Assembly (NCBI GenBank): GCA_964230805.1
Contig: CAXRIA010000016.1
Span: 1-64,000 of the forward strand
Origin: Flavicella sp964230805
GTDB taxonomy: Bacteria > Bacteroidota > Bacteroidia > Flavobacteriales > Flavobacteriaceae
Length of the DNA stretch: 64,000 bases
Reading direction: 5' to 3'
The stretch's first letter is position 1. Every line of letters starts with the position of its first letter. The position numbers were made by a program, and so were the translations under genes. Below the pieces are notes generated by a model. That model ran no database searches. It saw only the letters and a list, made by a program, of their open reading frames with translations, and was not told the origin of the DNA. Of the stretch, positions 1 through 8,230 are shown piece after piece.

Positions 1-498
1 AACGAATGGTCAGAGGAGTTAGACCATATTAGATTAGGAATAACAAGGAGAGTTGATCATTTTGAATCTAATGAAGAATCAAACCAAGGAATAGAGTATA
101 CTTCTATTGAATATTCATTGAAAATTAAATTATATTATGAAGGGGATGATGAATATGAGGATGATTATGAAACTCCGGGACTTGTAATTGTTGATTTTAT
201 GTTAAATAATAGTAATGGTGCTATCTTATCTTCATCAGAAAGAGAGGGTTTAGTTTTTTGTGATCCAAAGTCTGAAGAATCATACTTTTTTGATGAATTT
301 GAAGAATTGTTTAATTCAGATATTAAGTATTTTGGAGATCATTTAATCGCAGAATTTAATAATGCTATCAATGATTTTGGTAAAGCTTGGGGTAATCCCT
401 CTGATGATCAAAATGATAAAATAGAACTTGAAAAACTATTTGATTTTAAAAAAATATTAATCCGATTACAAGAGTATCAGGCTAAAAATAAAGTATAA
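1..498 (+). CDS. Partial orphan acidic protein, 5' end outside the window
   Basis: The reading frame is open from base 1 to the TAA at 496-498, giving 165 visible residues, so the true start lies left of the window. A TTG at 118 could act as a start, but the frame upstream of it continues without a stop and looks coding. The product is very acidic, with clusters of Asp and Glu around the first 60 residues and again in the C-terminal half, and has no signal peptide or membrane segment. I do not recognise the family. Small acidic orphans like this are common as immunity proteins in polymorphic-toxin loci, but nothing here proves that. Base composition is more AT-rich than the core genes further right. 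Confidence 0.6.
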   Translation, partial: NEWSEELDHIRLGITRRVDHFESNEESNQGIEYTSIEYSLKIKLYYEGDDEYEDDYETPGLVIVDFMLNNSNGAILSSSEREGLVFCDPKSEESYFFDEFEELFNSDIKYFGDHLIAEFNNAINDFGKAWGNPSDDQNDKIELEKLFDFKKILIRLQEYQAKNKV

Positions 499-579
499 TT
501 AAATATCTTACAATAAAATAATAAATGGGTTAAGACTATAGAAAATTAATATAGATCCATTCAATAATTAAATTCAAAT

Positions 580-1392
580 ATGGGAATTTTAGATAAACTT
601 TTTGGTAATTCAAGGAGAAAAAAGGAAGAAGATAAATACAAAGATTATTATCCCTTTGATAAAATTATTAGTAAAATGAGAAAATTTTTAGGAGATGAAG
701 TTTTTGAGACTATAGGGAAACATGCAGGTTTCACATTGAATGATTCTGGAGAAATTAATATAAACATTACACCATCACAAGAACAATTATTAGTTCATTT
801 CTTTACAAATTATAAAAAATCTTACGCTTTATGTAAATCCATAGCCAAACTAGAAAAAATAAGTTTTCCTAAAGTAATAGATGAGATGATTTTTAATCTT
901 CATAAATTTGATAGTAAAACATCTAACTTTATAGATAATCTTTCTGGACCATCTGGACTTGCAGCTCATATTTTAATCGATAACTATTCTTTTATGAAAA
1001 ATACTTTCGCTTACGAATAAGGATTTGAATTAGGAGCATTTGACGAGGGAATATTAGCATCTTCAGAAAGTATTTTTAATCGGTTTCTAGAGGGTGCAAA
1101 AGGATTAGATGATATTAATGATAAATTTAAAGATGAAGTTTCTGGATTTTTAGATACTTTTGGATATGGATTATTTTTAAAAAAAGAGTTTAAGCCATCA
1201 ATAATGATTTATAATAAATCTATTGAATTATCGTCAAATCATCCAAATATAGCCGAGCATCTAACAAACAGAGGAAAATCTAAGTTGAAACTTGACGATA
1301 AAGAAGGAGCTAAATCAGATTTTGAAAAGGCACTAGAAAAAGATGAAAATTTTGAAGAAGCTAAAAATTTACTTGAAAGTATCGGGAAATAA
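580..1392 (+). pseudogene. TPR-type protein gene interrupted by an in-frame TAA
   Basis: Translation from ATG 580 gives 146 residues to a TAA at 1018-1020. The same frame then stays open from 1021 to a TAA at 1390-1392, adding 123 residues that end in a tetratricopeptide-like helical repeat (about 1210-1380, with the run KSKLKLDDKEGAKSDFEKAL). Between 1021 and 1203 there is no ATG, GTG or TTG in frame, so the 3' half cannot be translated whole without readthrough; only a 62-residue fragment from ATG 1204 could be. The simplest reading is one gene of about 270 codons with a nonsense mutation. A sequencing error at 1018-1020 is the alternative. The N-terminal part has a basic stretch (SRRKKEEDKYK) and no recognisable domain. 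Confidence 0.6.
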
Positions 1393-1773
1393 ATGTTATT
1401 AAGTAAATCAATTAATATGAGAGAATTATTAAAAAGATATTTATTAGGTCAGTATATAACTCCAATGACATGGAACAACTGCCTTCAATCACGTAAAGAT
1501 TTAGTTTTATTACTTAGTGGTTGGTTACAGTTAACGAGTTCTGAAACTATTGGTGATCCTAATAAAGGAGTAGGAGTTTCATCTTTGATAAGGTTACAAA
1601 TAGGTCATACGCGCTATAGATTAAACGCAGATACTAATAGAAAAGGAGTTGAGGTGTTTTTGAAGAATGCAAGAAACGGAAATCCATGGACAATTTCTGA
1701 TACAAATAGAGTTTCTAATGCTCAAAATGGAGAACATATTATGGGATTACATATGTATAGATTGATAAATTAA
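1393..1773 (+). CDS. Orphan protein of unknown function
   Basis: 126 residues from an ATG that directly follows the TAA of the preceding broken TPR gene (TAAATG, no gap, same frame), so it may be translationally coupled to it. A second ATG at 1417 is also possible. No signal peptide, membrane segment or motif that I recognise; the second half is rich in Asn, Arg and Gly. Its composition is AT-rich like its neighbours. Possibly the C-terminal piece of a larger toxin or effector, but that is only a guess from the setting. Confidence 0.5.
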   Translation: MLLSKSINMRELLKRYLLGQYITPMTWNNCLQSRKDLVLLLSGWLQLTSSETIGDPNKGVGVSSLIRLQIGHTRYRLNADTNRKGVEVFLKNARNGNPWTISDTNRVSNAQNGEHIMGLHMYRLIN

Positions 1774-1784
1774 ACAACAATATT

Positions 1785-1991
1785 ATGAAAATTATATATT
1801 TATCATTGGCTATATTATTTTATATTATAGGTACTTTGTTAGGGTTTGTACAAAAAACAAGAGGAGACCAATCAAAGGTTTCTAATTTTGAGGCAAAATA
1901 TCCAGTATTAACCTCTCTAAACCCATTTGGGCAACCTGTTGCAATACTTGTGATTATGGCCTTATTTATATATATGTTCTATAATCAATAA
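1785..1991 (+). CDS. Small two-helix membrane protein, orphan
   Basis: 68 residues with two hydrophobic segments: about residues 3-21 (an N-terminal segment rich in Ile and Leu) and 50-66 (VAILVIMALFIYMF), joined by a polar loop containing QKTRGDQSK. The ATG at 1785 lies 11 nt after the stop of the preceding orphan, so they are probably cotranscribed. The family is not recognised. Its size and topology would fit an immunity protein of the inner membrane or a generic small membrane protein; the sequence does not decide between these. Confidence 0.5.
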   Translation: MKIIYLSLAILFYIIGTLLGFVQKTRGDQSKVSNFEAKYPVLTSLNPFGQPVAILVIMALFIYMFYNQ

Positions 1992-2074
1992 ATCGACATC
2001 ATGATTAGTTAAAAGATTGATTAATAGTAAACATGCTCTTACTTTTACAGTCATAGTTTATCTTTGTGTTATTT

Positions 2075-2236
2075 CTACCAAGTACCTCCATAAGTATAGT
2101 TTGGATTGTCTTTTTTAACGTCTTTAAGACACTCTTTACAGACAAACACCCATTCTTTCGAGTTTTTTTATTGTATGCGGTACATGGTAGAGAAATCTAC
2201 TTTACAAATGGCGCAATGTTTAATTCGTTGTTTCAT
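2075..2236 (-). pseudogene. Zinc-ribbon small protein gene, broken by an in-frame TAA
   Basis: Read on the minus strand from ATG 2236, the frame gives MKQRIKHCAICKVDF and on to MYRIQ, then TAA at 2170-2168, then KNSKEWVFVCKECLKDVKK and a GGTW ending before TAG at 2077-2075. This matches, from memory, a well conserved protein of about 55 residues found in Flavobacteriia and Gammaproteobacteria, with two CxxC pairs (both present here) and a Tyr where this copy has the stop codon. TAT or TAC to TAA is a single base change. The plus-strand frame of 65 codons over 2066-2263 is its antisense shadow. Confidence 0.7.
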
Positions 2237-2341
2237 AGGTTACTTAAGTCGTTAATAACTTAACTTTTGGAGTGTAATATAATCAGTTTCCAATTATTTT
2301 TTTATACGTCCCGAGAAACCTTTGGAGCAACTCTAAAAAAC

Positions 2342-2371
2342 AAAAAAACCGCAACAGAATTGTTGCGGTTT
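2342..2371 (-). terminator. Terminator of tRNA-Phe
   Basis: Perfect 8-bp stem CCGCAACA (2349-2356) with TGTTGCGG (2361-2368) and a 4-nt loop. On the minus strand it is followed by seven T (the A run at 2342-2348), right after the 3' end of the tRNA gene. Confidence 0.85.
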
Positions 2372-2373
2372 TG

Positions 2374-2446
<73 letters not shown>

Positions 2447-2490
2447 ATTTTTGCTAATGCTCAGGAGCGATTCCCTTGCCAAAGCGGTTG

Positions 2491-2523
2491 CAAATATAGA
2501 AGTATTTTTTAGATTATTCCAAA
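2491..2523 (-). promoter_or_regulatory. Promoter of tRNA-Phe
   Basis: On the minus strand TTTG (2523-2520), 21 nt, then TATATTTG (2498-2491), matching the Bacteroidota TTTG...TAnnTTTG promoter, about 45 nt upstream of the tRNA 5' end. Confidence 0.6.
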
Positions 2524-2546
2524 CAATTTTTAAAAAAATGTATTTG

Positions 2547-2554
2547 TATCTTTG
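2547..2554 (+). promoter_or_regulatory. -7 box of the coaX operon
   Basis: TATCTTTG matches TAnnTTTG. No clear TTTG lies 17-21 nt upstream. The expected start point near 2559 leaves a leader of only a few bases before ATG 2566, or about 13 nt before ATG 2572. Confidence 0.45.
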
Positions 2555-2571
2555 GGGTCTTACGAATGACC

Positions 2572-3303
2572 ATGATAAATTTAGTAATTGACGCCGGGAA
2601 TACCAGAGTAAAACTATTTGTTTTCAAAGCAAATAGGTTGCTGGAAAGCTCCGTTTGTGATGAAAGTCAATTTTTTCAGTTCGTTGAAAATCTTTTATCA
2701 AAGTATGCCTTTGAGAATACCATTGTTTCCTCAGTGGGAAGCATGACGGCAAAAATCAAAATGGCATTGGAAGGGGTTTCCAATGTGTTGTTTTTGTCAA
2801 ATGCAGTCGAGGTTCCTTTTCAAAACCGGTACAAAACTCCCGAGACTTTAGGGGTTGATCGTATGGCCTTGGTGAGTGCTGCTGCGGTTCATTTTCCCAA
2901 TAAAAATGTGTTGGTTGTCGATGCCGGTACCTGCGTTACCTACGACCTTTTGAACAAAGATGGTGTCTATTTTGGAGGGGCCATTTCTTTGGGCTTAAAA
3001 ATGCGTTACAAAGCCTTGCATTCGTTTACAGAGAATTTGCCAGAGGTGGAAATCTCAAAAAAGGATCTCAACATAGGTGTTGATACGCTCACAAGCATTC
3101 AAGTCGGCGTAGAAAAAGGGTTTCTCATGGAAATAAAAGGGATGTTGGCAATGTATCAAAAACAATTTGGGGATTTAACAGTAGTTTTAACAGGAGGAGA
3201 TGCAGAATACTTGTCTAAAAGATTAAAAAATAGCATATTTGCGCAACCAAATTTTCTTGCAGAAGGTTTGCATGCTATTTTGATTCATAACACACACAAA
3301 TGA
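2572..3303 (+). CDS. coaX: Type III pantothenate kinase
   Basis: Catalyses ATP-dependent phosphorylation of pantothenate, the first step of coenzyme A synthesis, in the cytoplasm. 243 residues, normal for the family. The N-terminal phosphate loop is DAGNTR (residues 7-12), followed by GVDR near the middle and the second phosphate motif VVDAGTCVTYD at about residue 116. Two ATGs are possible, 2566 and 2572; I prefer 2572 because family members start two to four residues before the conserved DxGNT strand and because the -7 box is so close. Its stop overlaps the next start by 4 nt (ATGA at 3300-3303), so it heads an operon with an outer-membrane protein, a TPR protein and lptC. Confidence 0.93.
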   Translation: MINLVIDAGNTRVKLFVFKANRLLESSVCDESQFFQFVENLLSKYAFENTIVSSVGSMTAKIKMALEGVSNVLFLSNAVEVPFQNRYKTPETLGVDRMALVSAAAVHFPNKNVLVVDAGTCVTYDLLNKDGVYFGGAISLGLKMRYKALHSFTENLPEVEISKKDLNIGVDTLTSIQVGVEKGFLMEIKGMLAMYQKQFGDLTVVLTGGDAEYLSKRLKNSIFAQPNFLAEGLHAILIHNTHK

Positions 3304-4559
3304 TTGATATAAGATCCCTGTTTTTCGCTTTGTTGTTTTCCATGACAATGTGGGCACAAAAACAACAAGCTTCTCCCTATTCATTTTTTGGTATAGGGAA
3401 TTCATTTCCGAGCAAAACAGTTGAGGAATCTTTCATGGGTGGGGTAGGGACTTCTTTTTCCGATCCTTTGCGGTTGCATTTTTCAAACCCTGCGAGTCTG
3501 TCAAGCTTAAGATTTACAACCTACGCAATGGGGGCTTTGAATTCTAGTGCGACGCTTACCGATGAAACCACCACTCAAAATGCATCAGCGTTTTCGCTTT
3601 CCTATGTGGCACTTGGTTTTCCACTCGGGAAGCGCATGGGGGTAATGGGAGGATTGCGCACCAGGACAGGTGTTGGTTACACGCTGAATGAAGGAACGGT
3701 TACCTCAGATCGAGGCGTGCTTACCTATGAAGGAAAAGGAGGAACCAACAGTTTGTTTTTGGGAGTGGGGTACCGCTTGTTCAAGGGTTTTTCTATCGGT
3801 ATTGAAGGAGCCTATGTGTTTGGAATAATTGACAATACCATTACACAGGAACAAGAAGATTTGCAATACGACATTCGTTTGAGAACGGAAAACACCTTGC
3901 GAGGCTTTGATACAAAACTCGGGTTCAATTATCAAAAAATACTTTTTAAGAAATATACGCTGGGTGCAGGTTTGGTTTTCCAAAAAAGCGATGCAATTAC
4001 GATCAACGCAACCTCACAATTGTACAACGGTTTTTTTTCAGAATTGTCTGAAAGTATTGTAAGAACATTGGAAAAAGAAACGTCAAGCGGAGTATTGAAA
4101 ACACCCGTGAAAACAACCTTCGCCATCGGATACGGAGTTCTTCAAAAATGGAATGCGAGTTTGGAATACAGTTTTCAAGAGGCGGTTCGTTTTTCTGGAA
4201 ATGCCCTTCAAAACAATTTGAAAAAAGTCAATTATAGCGATTCGAAAAGAATTTCTTTAGGAGGCTACTACATTCCGAAACACAACTCGCTAACGAGTTA
4301 CTTTAGTCGTGTGACATACATGGCAGGAATAAAGTACGAAGAGGTCGGGATTGAGATAGATGGCACACAGGTCGAAGATTTTGGCATGTCTTTTGGTGTA
4401 GGTTTGCCAATGGGGCGAGGTTTGTCAAACTTTAACATAGGTGTTGAGGTTGGTAGAAAAGGACAAGTATCCGCTTCCTTAGTGGAAGAGAAATATGTCA
4501 ATTTAAAAATGAGTTTCTCTTTAGGAGATCAATGGTTTAAAAAACGTAAAATAGATTAA
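3300..4559 (+). CDS. Outer-membrane beta-barrel protein, function unknown
   Basis: 419 residues. An N-terminal signal peptide (about residues 1-19) ends in MWA before Gln, the usual Bacteroidota cleavage. The rest alternates short amphipathic strands with Gly-rich turns and contains an F-x-NPASLSSL segment near residue 60, typical of FadL/PorV-like outer-membrane barrels. It lies between coaX (4-nt overlap) and a TPR protein, a gene order I know from other Flavobacteriia, where it is usually annotated as hypothetical or outer membrane protein. No substrate can be inferred. The link with lptC suggests an envelope role but does not prove one. Confidence 0.8.
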   Translation: MIDIRSLFFALLFSMTMWAQKQQASPYSFFGIGNSFPSKTVEESFMGGVGTSFSDPLRLHFSNPASLSSLRFTTYAMGALNSSATLTDETTTQNASAFSLSYVALGFPLGKRMGVMGGLRTRTGVGYTLNEGTVTSDRGVLTYEGKGGTNSLFLGVGYRLFKGFSIGIEGAYVFGIIDNTITQEQEDLQYDIRLRTENTLRGFDTKLGFNYQKILFKKYTLGAGLVFQKSDAITINATSQLYNGFFSELSESIVRTLEKETSSGVLKTPVKTTFAIGYGVLQKWNASLEYSFQEAVRFSGNALQNNLKKVNYSDSKRISLGGYYIPKHNSLTSYFSRVTYMAGIKYEEVGIEIDGTQVEDFGMSFGVGLPMGRGLSNFNIGVEVGRKGQVSASLVEEKYVNLKMSFSLGDQWFKKRKID

Positions 4560-4573
4560 TTAACAAATAAGAA

Positions 4574-5926
4574 ATGAAAAAATTAGTACTTATTATAGCG
4601 GTATTTGCCACGGTGCATTTTGCTTCTGCACAAGAAGGAAATAGCCAAGAGGCAATGATCAAATACAATCTTTTCAAAGGCGATTACAAAGCAAAAAATT
4701 ACGACGCGGCCTACGAAAATTGGTTGTGGTGTTTGGACAACAGTCCAAAATTGTCGGTAAATATTTACAAGCTGGGAATCAAAATAGCAAAACACAAATT
4801 GGCGAAGGCTGCAGAGGCAGACAAGCCTGCTGCCATGGATTTGGTAAAGAGGGTTTTTGATCAAAGAATAAAGTACTATCCAAAAGATTTGGCAAAAGTG
4901 TACAGTGATTACGCCGATTTTTTAAGTAAAAACAATGCCTCAGACGAAGTTGTTTTTGAAAAGTTAGAAAAATCCTACCAAGCAGACCCCTCAAAAATGG
5001 GAGTGAAATCAATTTACAGGTACTTTGAATTTGTAACGGCAAAAAACAAAGAAAGCAATGTACAGTTGATTTTTGACACCTATGATGTGTTGCTCAAAGC
5101 GGTAGAAGATAAGTTGAACTACTACGCCAAAAAATTGGATGCCTACTCTGCAAAAGAAGAAGCAGGAAATACATTGAGTGCCAGAGAAAAGAAACTCAAA
5201 AAAGCCTATACAAACAATTCCAAAGCCATTGGTACAGTAGAAGGTGGTTTGGATAAAATTATCGTGGATTTGTCTACTTGTGAACGATTGATTCCAATGT
5301 ACACCCGAGATTTTGAGGAGAATAAAGGAAACGGAGCTTGGTTGAAAAGTGCGGTTTCTAGAATGTACAAAAAAGAATGTACAGAAGATCCATTATACGA
5401 CACCTTGGTAGAAGCCTACGTAGCCGCAGAGCCTTCGCCTGAAGCTTCTGTTTTCTATGCAGGAATCCTGTTAAAACACAATGATTTTGACAAAGCAAAA
5501 GGCTATTTTGAAAAGGCTGTCGAGCAAGAAGAAGATCCAAACAAACGCGCGGGATATTTGTACAAAATAGCTCAGATTATGAAAAAGAAAGGGCGCAAGG
5601 CCGAGGCTCGTTCGTATGCTTACAAAGCGATTAAAAACAAACGAAGTATGGGGAAGGCTTATTTGTTGATTGCAAGTTTGTATGCCTCTAGTGCAAACAG
5701 TTGTGGGAAATCAGAGTTTGAAAAAAAGATGGTCTATGTGGCTGCCTTGGATATGGCACGAATTGCGCAAAAAGTAGATCCTGCCAATGCAAGAACTGCA
5801 AAGAAATATGTGAAAAGCTACCAGTCGTCTGTTCCGTCTAAAAAGTTGATTTTTACAGAAGGAGTTGCCTCTGGTTCGCCATTTAAAATTGGATGTTGGA
5901 TTGGAGAAACCGTGAAAATTCCGTAA
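4574..5926 (+). CDS. Secreted or periplasmic TPR-repeat protein
   Basis: 450 residues. The signal peptide (about 1-19) ends in ASA before Gln. The body is helical, with tetratricopeptide-like repeats clearest around residues 285-390 (for example FDKAKGYFEKAVEQEED and ARSYAYKAIKNKR), followed by a short Ser/Lys-rich tail. Length and gene order match a conserved flavobacterial protein of unknown function located before lptC. It starts 14 nt after the barrel gene and ends 8 nt before lptC, so all are probably one transcript. TPRs usually act as protein-binding scaffolds; here a role in envelope assembly is inferred from context alone. Confidence 0.8.
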   Translation: MKKLVLIIAVFATVHFASAQEGNSQEAMIKYNLFKGDYKAKNYDAAYENWLWCLDNSPKLSVNIYKLGIKIAKHKLAKAAEADKPAAMDLVKRVFDQRIKYYPKDLAKVYSDYADFLSKNNASDEVVFEKLEKSYQADPSKMGVKSIYRYFEFVTAKNKESNVQLIFDTYDVLLKAVEDKLNYYAKKLDAYSAKEEAGNTLSAREKKLKKAYTNNSKAIGTVEGGLDKIIVDLSTCERLIPMYTRDFEENKGNGAWLKSAVSRMYKKECTEDPLYDTLVEAYVAAEPSPEASVFYAGILLKHNDFDKAKGYFEKAVEQEEDPNKRAGYLYKIAQIMKKKGRKAEARSYAYKAIKNKRSMGKAYLLIASLYASSANSCGKSEFEKKMVYVAALDMARIAQKVDPANARTAKKYVKSYQSSVPSKKLIFTEGVASGSPFKIGCWIGETVKIP

Positions 5927-5934
5927 TTTTAGGA

Positions 5935-6501
5935 ATGCCTAAAAACACAAAATATCAATGGAAAAACATTGCAGCCCTATTGGGGGTTGCAATGTTTTTT
6001 TCTTGTGTAAACAATGTCAAAGAAGTCAATGATTTTTTGTTGGATAAAAATTTGCCCATTGGAGAATCAGAAAATGTAAATTATGTTTACAAAGATTCTG
6101 GACATGTGGTTTCTCGTTTGAAGACACCTTTGCTATACGATTTTTCGAACAGAAAAAATCATCCGTATTCAGAATATCCAAAAGGTTTGGAAATAGTTAC
6201 CATCGATAAAAGAGGAATCGATTCCACAACAATCACAGGAAATTACGCACGTTCCTTTACCAAAACTGCAGTTTCTGAAATTATTGGAGAGGTCGTTGTT
6301 TACAATCATACAGAAAACACAAAGTTGGAAACAAGCCAGCTTTATTGGGATCAAAAAACGAATTATTTTTTTACGGAGAAAAAATTTAGACTTACCTTAG
6401 AAAAAGATACCATCTACGGAACGGGGTTTGAATCTAAAAACAATTTGCGCCATTGGGTGCTAAAAAACATGACAGGAGATCTGTTTTTAAAAGAAGAATG
6501 A
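5935..6501 (+). CDS. lptC: LPS export protein LptC-like lipoprotein
   Basis: 188 residues from ATG 5935, 8 nt after the TPR gene; the longer frame from ATG 5893 would add a segment inside the previous gene and misplace the signal sequence. Residues 8-22 form a lipoprotein signal with lipobox AMFFSC, then a beta-rich OstA-like domain with repeated short strands. LptC bridges the inner-membrane LptBFG transporter and periplasmic LptA in LPS transport. Sequence conservation of LptC is low, so the assignment rests on size, lipobox, fold pattern and the flavobacterial gene order. It overlaps the next small gene by 4 nt. Confidence 0.75.
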   Translation: MPKNTKYQWKNIAALLGVAMFFSCVNNVKEVNDFLLDKNLPIGESENVNYVYKDSGHVVSRLKTPLLYDFSNRKNHPYSEYPKGLEIVTIDKRGIDSTTITGNYARSFTKTAVSEIIGEVVVYNHTENTKLETSQLYWDQKTNYFFTEKKFRLTLEKDTIYGTGFESKNNLRHWVLKNMTGDLFLKEE

Positions 6502-6680
6502 TGCATACATTTAGTAAATATTTTGAATTTGCCTATCTTGTCATAGGAATTATTTTTTTGATAGAAGGAATTGTGAAACTTTCCGAAAATACTGAGAAAG
6601 CCTATATGACTTTGGGTTTGGGTGTCTTGGCAATTTTTATGTTTTTTTTCAAAAGAAGATTTCGTAAACGAAGAGAGTAA
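6498..6680 (+). CDS. Small membrane protein downstream of lptC
   Basis: 60 residues from ATG 6498, overlapping the lptC stop as ATGA; the in-frame ATG at 6453 would give a longer overlap and is less likely. Two hydrophobic segments (about 10-24 and 36-49) flank a short polar loop, and the C-terminus is strongly basic (KRRFRKRRE), placing both ends in the cytoplasm by the positive-inside rule. The same gene position is filled by a short membrane protein in related genomes. Function unknown. Confidence 0.7.
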   Translation: MMHTFSKYFEFAYLVIGIIFLIEGIVKLSENTEKAYMTLGLGVLAIFMFFFKRRFRKRRE

Positions 6681-6764
6681 GAAACGGATTGCGAGGTTTC
6701 TTATGTTTAAAGACAAAAATCAAAAGGATTTGTTTGTAAAATTTTCATCAAAACAAGGGTTTGC

Positions 6765-8039
6765 ATGGGATTAGAAATTTCCATTATCATCGTGTCTATT
6801 TTATTATCCGCTTTTTTTTCAGGGTTGGAAATTGCGTTTGTTTCTTCCAATAAACTGCATATTGAACTTGAAAAAAAAGGAGAAGGCTGGGTGTCATATG
6901 TGTTGGAACAGCTGACGAAAAAATCGTCTCGTTTCATTACTACAATGCTTGTAGGGAACAATATTTCCTTGGTAGTTTACAGTTACTATATGGGAAAATT
7001 GTTGGTCGATGTTTTCGTTCCATTCATTGGGCAGCACTATTTTAATGAATTGAGTACGCTATTGTTCCAGACGGCTATTTCTACGCTGGTTATTTTGGTG
7101 ACGGCGGAATTTTTACCCAAAACAATTTTTAGAATTTACGCGAACGAAACCTTGAAGATTTTCGCCTTGCCAGCTTATTTTTTTTACATCCTTTTTTACT
7201 ATTTTTCGGAGTTTATCACCCTAATATCAGATTTTTTTCTGAAGCTTTTTTTTAACGATAAGGAACAAGAGTCTCAGACGGAATTTAGCAAAGAAGAATT
7301 GGGGGATTACATCACTGAACAGCTAGATACTACAGATGATACTACCGTTGTAGATAGCGAGATTCAGATATTTCAAAATGCCTTGGATTTTCACAAGGTG
7401 AAAGCACGCGAAATAATGGTTCCTAGAACAGAAATTATCGCCGTAGAAATACACGAAACGATTTCTAAGTTGAAAGCCATTTTTACAGAAACGGGACTCT
7501 CCAAAATCATTGTTTACAAAACATCCTTAGACGATATTATTGGATATGTACACGCCTTTGATTTGTTTCAAAAGCCCAAAAGTATAAAGTCGGTTTTGAT
7601 GCCAGTGGAAAACGTTCCCGAATCGAGTAGTATTAGTGATGTTCTCAAAATACTCACAAAAAAAAGAAAGAGCATTGCGGTCGTACTCGATGAGTATGGA
7701 GGAACATCCGGATTGATTACGGTGGAGGATATTATTGAAGAGTTGTTTGGGGAAATTGAAGACGAACACGACTCTATTGAACTCATTGACCAAAAAATAA
7801 GTGATACGGAATACAACTTTTCTTCTCGATTGGAAATCGATTATTTAAATGAAACCTATGATTTGAATTTTCCAAAAAACGAGGGGTATGAAACCCTGGG
7901 AGGGTATATTTTACATTTTACGGAAAACATACCAGAACAAGGCACTGTTTTGTCCATTGATAATTTTGAAATCAAAGTCACAAAAGTTTCTTCTTCAAGA
8001 ATTCAACAAGTCACGTTAAAGGTGAATGAAGGCGCTTAA
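6765..8039 (+). CDS. CNNM/CorC-type membrane protein (hemolysin family)
   Basis: 424 residues: a DUF21/CNNM transmembrane domain with about four hydrophobic segments (residues 4-200), then a tandem CBS pair (about 215-330; ending in VVLDEYGGTSGLITVEDIIEELFGEI) and a C-terminal CorC_HlyC domain (about 345-424). CNNM proteins are linked to magnesium or cobalt efflux; the old name hemolysin is not informative. The start at ATG 6765 follows the small lptC-linked gene by 84 nt. GldE of the gliding system belongs to the same superfamily, but its usual neighbour gldD is absent, so I do not call this gene gldE. Confidence 0.85.
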   Translation: MGLEISIIIVSILLSAFFSGLEIAFVSSNKLHIELEKKGEGWVSYVLEQLTKKSSRFITTMLVGNNISLVVYSYYMGKLLVDVFVPFIGQHYFNELSTLLFQTAISTLVILVTAEFLPKTIFRIYANETLKIFALPAYFFYILFYYFSEFITLISDFFLKLFFNDKEQESQTEFSKEELGDYITEQLDTTDDTTVVDSEIQIFQNALDFHKVKAREIMVPRTEIIAVEIHETISKLKAIFTETGLSKIIVYKTSLDDIIGYVHAFDLFQKPKSIKSVLMPVENVPESSSISDVLKILTKKRKSIAVVLDEYGGTSGLITVEDIIEELFGEIEDEHDSIELIDQKISDTEYNFSSRLEIDYLNETYDLNFPKNEGYETLGGYILHFTENIPEQGTVLSIDNFEIKVTKVSSSRIQQVTLKVNEGA

Positions 8040-8192
8040 ATGGCAAGAAAAAATAGTTGTGCAAAGGCACTTTTTTTGTGCAAATTTCATTCATTCGTAG
8101 TGTCATAAAAGTATCGAAGACAGGACTTTTAAAAATTAATTTTTTCATGGAATTAATTAAAGAATTCACTTTCATTATTAAAGAGTAAATTG

Positions 8193-8200
8193 TATTTTCG
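8193..8200 (+). promoter_or_regulatory. Possible -7 box of ppiD
   Basis: TATTTTCG, one mismatch to TAnnTTTG, with TTTC 19 nt upstream (8170-8173). The ATG of ppiD is at 8231. Confidence 0.35.
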
Positions 8201-8230
8201 CACACTATCAATTAAAATAATACACAAAAA

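Noticed and set aside
2066..2263. 65-codon plus-strand frame
   Set aside because: Antisense shadow of the zinc-ribbon pseudogene on the minus strand.
6765..8039. Calling this gene gldE
   Set aside because: Same superfamily, but no gldD or mutY/ssb neighbours; the lptC-ppiD context fits the general CNNM/CorC-type gene.
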